Below, one piece after another: positions 59,581 through 64,000 of a stretch of DNA of 64,000 bases. Source of the stretch: Stachybotrys elegans (lineage: Eukaryota > Ascomycota > Sordariomycetes > Hypocreales > Stachybotryaceae); NCBI GenBank assembly GCA_020746835.1, contig JAGPNK010000001.1:1860001-1924000 (forward strand), written 5' to 3'. Below the pieces are notes generated by a model that made no database searches, was not told the origin of the DNA, and worked only from the letters and a program-made list of their open reading frames with translations. The position numbers were made by a program, and so were the translations under genes. Within the stretch, counting starts at the first letter, position 1, and every line of letters begins with the position of its first letter.

Positions 59581-60659
59581 ATGGCGCCCTCTCTAGTAGA
59601 GCCAGAATCCGTGGATGATGTCCTCCGAAACCCTCTCAAGCAGAAGCCTCAGCTCGTAGCTCCGGAACCGGAACACTGCCCAGGCCCCGAGTCGCAACAA
59701 GCTGGCAAGGCGGATTCATGTAAGTCGACGAAATACCACTCCATGATGATCATGGACTGACGTAGATAGGTGCCGGCTGCCCTAACCAGGCCATCTGCGC
59801 TTCGGCGCCCAAGGGTCCTGACCCAGATATCCCTCTCATCTCAGCACGACTGGAGGGAGTCAAGCACAAGATCCTGGTGCTGAGCGGCAAGGGCGGTGTT
59901 GGGAAGAGCACGTTTACTTCGCTGCTAGCACATGCCTTTGCGACCAATCCCGACAACAACGTGGGCATCATGGACACGGACATCTGCGGCCCAAGCATTC
60001 CCAAGATGATGGGCGTGGAAAGCGAGACGATCCACGTGAGCGGTTCAGGATGGTCCCCCGTTTGGGTCATGGATAACCTAGGGGTCATGAGCATCCAGTT
60101 CATGCTGCCGAACCGAGACGATGCCATCATCTGGCGCGGCCCCAAGAAGAACGGCCTGATCAAGCAGTTCCTCAAAGACGTCGAGTGGGGAGAGCTCGAC
60201 TTCCTGCTGGTCGATACCCCTCCCGGCACAAGCGACGAGCACCTCAGCGTCAACTCTTTCCTCAAGGAGAGCGGCATCGACGGGGCCGTCGTAGTCACCA
60301 CACCCCAGGAGGTGGCATTGCTGGATGTGCGCAAGGAGATTGATTTTTGCAACAAGGCCGGCATCAGAGTACTGGGACTCGCAGAAAACATGTCTAGCTT
60401 CCGGTGCCCAAAGTGCACGCACCAGAGTACGATATTCAAGCCGACGACGGGGGGAGGCAAGGCGTTGGCGGAGGAGATGGGCATCCCCTTCCTGGGATCC
60501 GTGCCATTGGACCCTCGGATCCGGATGGCCTGCGACTACGGCGAGAGCTTTTTCGACTCGTTCCCCGACAGCCCGGCCTGTCTAGCATTCAAGGAGGTTG
60601 TGAAGGGCGTAGCCAACCAGCTTGGTCTGGACGCGAGCAGTGTTTTACCACAAGAATAG
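59581..60659 (+). CDS. NBP35: Cytosolic Fe-S cluster assembly scaffold NBP35
   Basis: The product is 342 aa from two exons (59581-59719, 59770-60659). The N-terminal 4Fe-4S ferredoxin-like motif is complete: Cys33, Cys47, Cys50 and Cys56 (C-x13-C-x2-C-x5-C), and the intron splits codon 47. The deviant Walker [10 protein letters not shown] is at 86-94, with [11 protein letters not shown] as switch region. The bridging CxxC pair lies near the C-terminus ([10 protein letters not shown]). This is the P-loop ATPase that with Cfd1 forms the cytosolic scaffold for Fe-S clusters of nuclear and cytosolic proteins. All motif cysteines are present. The intron is 50 bp (gtaagt...gatag). Confidence 0.97.
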
Positions 60660-60917
60660 CACATGAACGAGTTGCGGCGCCCACCCAAGTTGTGACCGTG
60701 GGACACGCCCTGCCCTAGGGTTGGCAAGTCTTGCCTAGACACCTTGGAAATGACAAAATCACCATCACCGCAGATTGACACAGTCAGCTACACTGCTTGT
60801 TTCCAGCGCAAATGTTTCCTGTATAACTGAGGATTATCGTGCCATGCATGATACCGCACGTCGCGCAGCCTTCTTCCAGCAGTGATCAGCGCGCGGCCAT
60901 GCAACCAGCAACCCGCA

Positions 60918-61557
60918 TCACTCGTTCTTGAGCTTGTCGGGAACATCCTCCAGGTCGTCGACTGATTCGATGTCGATGATTCTGCCCACCTCGCTCGTAT
61001 TGCGCATGAGCTCCTTGGCGCCGGCGTACAACATTCTAGTCTCGGCATTACACGTAATGGGGAGGTAGTACAGCAGGACGTATGGGCAAGACATTCGTCC
61101 GTCGGGCTGCGCGCGGCATCGTCAGCCTCATCGGACCGTTGCAGGGACGCTCCAGTCTCAACGTACCATGGTGAGGGGGTAGCTTAGGAGGACAAATCGG
61201 GGGGAGTGGTCGGGAAGGTCGTCTCCGATCTCTTCGAGGGACTTGTACACAGTTTGGTCTTCGTCCTGGCGGATCTCGTGCGTGCTCTTATCGATGAGGT
61301 CTGGGGGGGGGGGGGGGGGGGGACAGGAGGCGTCAGCAGGACCGCCTCTTGGAAGGTGGCCGTGGGATTCTATGTGCCTCGTAAAGACGTACATACAGAT
61401 GACAGCTTGAGGCTCCTTTGCTCGCGAGGTGCCTAGACGGAACTTGCGCAGGTGAGCCTTGGTCTCACCAGAGAAGGTGTAGAGTCTTGATTCAGACGCC
61501 TGTTGCCTTGGTCAGCGAGGGCAAACGGTTCAATCGAAGCAAGCGGGAAGAGACCAT
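60918..61557 (-). CDS. GMF1: Glia maturation factor-like protein (ADF-H, Arp2/3 regulator)
   Basis: The product is 142 aa from four exons: 61557-61555, 61499-61397, 61300-61167 and 61106-60918. The first coding exon is only the ATG. The sequence reads MASESRLYTFSGETKAHLRK, then FRLGTSRAKEPQAVIYLIDK, LPDHSPRFVLLSYPL, PDGRMSCPYVLLYYLPITCN and TRMLYAGAKELMRNTSEVGR. This is the full ADF-homology fold of the GMF subfamily. GMF binds Arp2/3 rather than actin, prunes branched filaments and inhibits new nucleation. The second intron ends in an uninterrupted run of 20 C on the coding strand, directly before its AG. Confidence 0.92.
61303..61322. repeat. Poly(G)20 / poly(C)20 homopolymer at a splice acceptor
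   Basis: A run of 20 guanines on the plus strand, which reads as 20 cytosines immediately 5' of the AG acceptor of the second GMF intron. Confidence 0.9.
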
Positions 61558-62094
61558 GTTGATTGACTCTGTGTTCCAGCAGACCGAAGCGCGCGCAATG
61601 CTATTGTTGGTTCCTGCAAGTCTTGTCAACCAAGATAGCTGTGCTATGGGAATGGATATCTTGCGCTGTATCGGCTTGGAGGGGTAGCTGCTCATTTCCA
61701 GGCTATCCCGCCGCCATATCGATAACAGGATGCGCCAGCCGCGATAGAGGGATACATCTAACCTCGGCACCTTTGATGCGTGTAGGAAAGATATCTCGAG
61801 GCTCCGTCCTCCTCGAGCTGTATAGATGCTCAATACATGCTAAAATAAACCCTTATCGATCAGAATACATTCCAGCAATCAACCACTTGTTCGCAACTGA
61901 CTCTGTTATTCCATGAAGTGCTTAGTATCGCTTTAGTGGGAGCTTTGGGTGATCCACCCACTGCCAGTTTAGTGAGAAAGGAGGGTGTCTTATGGCGTCA
62001 TGAACACCCGGCAGCAACCTAAGTACCTCCAGCCCATCAGCGCAAGAGGGGCCAGAAGAGGCGGGTAAGATCAGCTCGACGATAATTCACATTC
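61558..62094. promoter_or_regulatory. Divergent promoter, GMF / molybdopterin-binding protein
   Basis: This 537-bp region separates divergent starts. No coding frame with support and no repeats. Confidence 0.4.
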
Positions 62095-63436
62095 ATGTTT
62101 TCACGACTGTCCAAGATCGCATCTCACCTCCCTAAACCTGCTGCGGCCCCGATATCTCGGAACTTCAGGATGGCAGCAGCAACGACGCCTCGGACAATCC
62201 ACACGGCCGCATGCCTGATCATCGGCGATGAGGTCTTGGGTGGGAAGGTAGGCGATTTCAGTACGGGCCCTGGACTGTCGTGATGCTAATGAATTGGCCA
62301 GACTGTTGACGTACGTTGTGTCCCTCGACGGCAACACACATGAACCCTGACCAGGCCTCTCGGCACTTCAGACCAACTCGGCCTACATGGCAAAATGGTG
62401 CTTCTCACTTGGAATTGTACGTTGCGTTGACGGATGTAGTCGCATACAACTCACTCGGGGTAGGATCTAAAGCGCATCGAAGTCATCCAGGACGACGAGA
62501 GCGAGATCGTGGAGGCTGCGCGCAGAATGAGCAGCCGGTACGACTTTGTCGTCACCAGGTGAGTGAAACCCGGAAACGTAAAAGAGAGATGTGAAGATTG
62601 ACGAATGTCAACTCTGTAGTGGAGGCATTGGGCCAACGTAAGTTCACCACAGCCGTGCTCATGATCCCTCCCTTTTTTGACCTACTAGGCACGATGACAT
62701 CACGTACCAGTCCATCGCCAAGGCGTTTGGACTCCCACTGAAGCTCCATGATGAGGCTTACGACAAGATGAAGAAGCTTTCCAAGCCGCACTCTTCGCAG
62801 CCCAACTTCGACTGGGACGTCGACTCGCCCGCCCGCAAGGCCAAGCTTCGCATGGTCGAGCTGCCAACGGACGAAGCACGGGACCTCGAGTCGCAGTTCA
62901 TCTTCCCCCATGAGGACATGTGGGTTCCGGTTTGTGTTGTCAACGGAAACGTCCACATCTTGCCCGGTGTTCCTCGACTATGTAAGCCAAGCAAACATAC
63001 GCCATGTGTCTCAAGTATGCAGCAGCCCCGTTGACGCTATGGCATAGTTGTACGCCTACTGGATGGACTGAGACCGCACGTACTACCTCAATTGGCCGAC
63101 CCAGAGGGCAAAGGGACCTTCCGAGCCATGATCTCCACGCCTATGGCGGAAAGCGCCGTGGCATCGTACCTCACGGAGTTGGCTGCCGAGGTCGGGCCAA
63201 AGGGTATCAAGGTTGGAAGTTATCCTCGATGGGGCAAGAAGAAGAACACCGTGACGTTGGTAGGAAGGTGAGGAAGCCTTCGAAACATGCCGGGTGACGA
63301 CTGCTAACCGGTATGTGAAAACAGGGACCAGAGCCTCATAGAATCTCTGATACCAGAGGTGGAGAAGAATACTGAGGGGCAGCGCATTTTTGAGGAGAGC
63401 GATGAGGAGTCAGACAAAGAAGACGAGACCAAATAG
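62095..63436 (+). CDS. Molybdopterin-binding (MoCF) domain protein, FAD-synthase N-domain-like
   Basis: Eight exons give 314 aa: 62095-62247, 62302-62310, 62372-62416, 62464-62558, 62620-62637, 62689-62981, 63048-63267 and 63325-63436. The core reads ACLIIGDEVLGGKTVDTNSA, then EVIQDDESEIVEAARRMSSR and VVTSGGIGPTHDDITYQSIA, the signature of the MoaB/Mog/CinA-type molybdopterin-binding fold. Similar domains form the N-terminal part of animal FLAD1. No PAPS-reductase/FAD-synthetase domain follows; the protein ends in an acidic tail. The first 40 residues are basic, Ser/Ala-rich and free of acids, so mitochondrial import is plausible; an internal Met begins MAAATTPRTIHT. Catalytic role unknown; family members include FAD pyrophosphatases. 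Confidence 0.85.
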
Positions 63437-64000
63437 ACATGGGTGTTTTCAGTAGGGTGCCAGAAGCTGCATGCAATTTCCGTGTGGCGATATCGAGTAT
63501 GGTCGAGTTATGACCTACCTATATACATAAGACCAGGCTGAATGGGACTGAGCGTCTAGCGCATCGAGGGGAAACCGTTAAACAAGGGCAGCGAGGTTTC
63601 ATCCATCTTTTGACAACGGTCAGATATAAAGACGCCCTGGTAGGCTCAAATTGCATGTTGTAAGCGATATTCTCTGGCATACAAGCGCCGGCATATGCCC
63701 CCAAGCCAGCAACCCACAGATCCCGTCCCAGCAAAGCATCTGATTGCAAGTGGATCGTGAGCTTAGTTTTTAAAATTGTGTGTATCACTTGGTACGGAGT
63801 CACAAGATGCTGGTCCCACGAGATGCTGTATCTGGGACTGAGCTTGTTGCCAAGATGATCGGTGGCACATTGCACTCAAAGAAACGAAGAGGTACAGAAG
63901 ATCTAAGCGACTGATTACAGACTTTGGATTCTCCGGCCAGAGATTGGTCGGAGGACAGCAGAAGCCTGTGCGCTCAAGGGTCTGCTTGTCGGATTTGTCA
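63437..64000. other. Right-edge flank, no supported gene
   Basis: 3' flank of the molybdopterin-binding protein. A 118-codon minus-strand frame (63519-63875) has no motif, and a gene running in from beyond the edge cannot be ruled out. Confidence 0.45.

Overview
The window looks like nuclear DNA of a filamentous ascomycete (Pezizomycotina, most likely a Sordariomycete). Genes carry short GT-AG introns of about 50-110 bp. The proteins are typical fungal single-copy orthologues, and intergenic DNA is rich in CT tracts and short microsatellites. I could not fix the genus. Exon models were built by hand from reading frames, splice consensus and family motifs. In most genes the summed exon length is an exact multiple of three.

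Layout. 1-20 kb is gene-dense. It holds the 5' part of an unrecognised conserved gene (-), an anoctamin/Ist2-type membrane protein (-), a calcineurin-like phosphoesterase (+), a GH16 glucanase fused to a WSC domain and a probable GPI signal (-), peroxin PEX12 (-), a hotdog thioesterase (+), an F-box protein (-) and a C2H2 plus fungal-TF-domain regulator (-). 19.8-27.0 kb has no gene I can support. 27-38.8 kb carries SAP30, mitochondrial J-protein MDJ1, a DNAJC8/Spf31-type J-protein, helicase DBP10 and a folliculin-interacting (Lst4/FNIP-like) protein. 38.8-44.8 kb is a second gene-poor block. 44.8-63.4 kb carries IML1, cohesin loader SCC2/Mis4, Pol I subunit RPA12, deoxyhypusine hydroxylase, NBP35, glia maturation factor and a molybdopterin-binding-domain protein.

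How the genes relate. Most are unlinked housekeeping functions. Two patterns stand out. First, LST4/FNIP and IML1, two regulators of the Rag GTPases upstream of TORC1, are divergently arranged around a 6-kb gene-poor block. Second, RPA12, deoxyhypusine hydroxylase and NBP35, all serving ribosome or translation capacity, are adjacent and tightly packed. I see no mobile element, CRISPR array, convincing tRNA or secondary-metabolite cluster, and nothing I would claim as a wholly new system. The most useful leads are the two long gene-poor blocks, an unresolved splice or frameshift junction in the C2H2 regulator, unusual micro-exons, and the wall-anchored GH16-WSC architecture.
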